A DNA stretch of 29,827 bases. Source: Trachelipus rathkii. Its lineage: Eukaryota; Arthropoda; Malacostraca; Isopoda; Trachelipodidae. Under the pieces are notes generated by a model. That model did no database searches, was not told the DNA's origin, and saw only the letters and a program-made list of their open reading frames with translations. Positions 29,346 through 29,827 of the stretch are shown one piece after another. The stretch is from positions 22,501 to 52,327 of the forward strand of contig JABUQX010002242.1 in NCBI GenBank assembly GCA_015478945.1, written 5' to 3'. Each line of letters starts with the position of its first letter. Position 1 is the stretch's first letter. Made by a program: the position numbers and the translations under genes.

Positions 29346-29827
29346 TGAGTTTCTATATGAGATGTTTCGTTCCGGAGGTAAGTATATTTTGGGTTATAAT
29401 AGCTGGGGCTTCTTAGCGTCATATTATGTATAGTATCTAGTTAATGATGTGTATATATATATAGTAATAGTAATAGTATTCTTATTATTAATTAATAGTA
29501 CTTATGTGGGATAGGTATATATTTACTATAGTATTAGGTGTATATAGATAAGTTATATATGACTATATATAATATATGGTATATTTATATTATATTTATA
29601 GCTTCAGGTTGTTCAAATCGGAAAAATTTTATTTTTACCCGCTAGGGTCCCATTATTCGGTTATATATTTAGTACTGATCTATTTATTAACTATAGCTAT
29701 TTATTTATATTATATTGTGAAATATGTCCCTCATACTGGGATCTGAATTAAATTCATGATAATTACTTAATTCAATATATTTAATTATACATTATATTGA
29801 TCAATATATTATCTCAAATCTCTCTTC
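29345..29827. other. Unassigned AT-rich end of the window
   Basis: Short TA tracts alternate with mixed sequence. No open frame, repeat family or known motif was recognised. Confidence 0.4.

Noticed and set aside
1..29827. tRNA, rRNA or other structured RNA genes
   Set aside because: No cloverleaf with matching A and B boxes and no conserved rRNA segment was recognised by eye. A covariance-model scan would be needed to exclude degraded copies.

Overview
This window looks like non-coding, repeat-dominated nuclear DNA from an animal. A marine invertebrate such as a crustacean is my guess, at low confidence. It is very AT-rich and full of (TA)n, (TG/CA)n, (CT)n and (TTA)n tracts. It holds a decayed non-LTR retrotransposon of a type common in animals. 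There are no bacterial-style genes, operons, rRNA, CRISPR arrays or recognisable tRNAs. I found no intact protein-coding gene; nearly all longer open frames are low-complexity or shadow frames.

Region 1 (about 430-7040) is a plus-strand remnant of a CR1-like LINE, recognised from translated motifs in shifting frames. In order it shows an ORF1 coiled coil, an ORF1 SGNH-esterase-like domain (about 1060-1555), the start of an ORF2 endonuclease (about 1705-1980), and the ORF2 reverse transcriptase with its C-terminal region (about 4545-6690). A 3' tail with a small hairpin follows near 6990. About 1.4 kb (3100-4540) between the endonuclease and the reverse transcriptase does not fit the element. 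It contains what looks like an antisense coiled-coil fragment, so a nested insertion is likely. Region 2 (7040-10560) has no recognisable gene and holds CA, TA and GA tracts.

Region 3 (10560-24850) is a mosaic of related repeats. A 27-bp minisatellite leads into an imperfect inverted repeat (arms about 10880-11945 and 12762-13545). Two tandem copies of a roughly 6-kb block follow: D1, about 13200-19280, and D2, about 19290-24850. Their modules run in the same order: TG-rich repeats, an A-rich stretch, an array with 165-182 bp spacing, a unique stretch, a GGCACTCA repeat module, and a CCAAAA/GGTCA repeat. An independent repeat of about 870 bp occurs three times (A: 11693-12480, minus; B: 12762-12942, plus, truncated; C: 16730-17600, plus). 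Copy C sits inside D1 and is missing from D2, so it behaves like a mobile insertion. D1 also carries a sharp CpG-rich island at 14930-15180.

Region 4 (24850-29827) is a CT-rich tract, unassigned AT-rich DNA, and a long (TA)n array at about 28715-29345.

Two cautions apply. The LINE frames and the D1/D2 comparison show very frequent indels, which could be real decay or errors in an unpolished long-read assembly. All homology calls were made by eye from motifs, with no alignment or database search.
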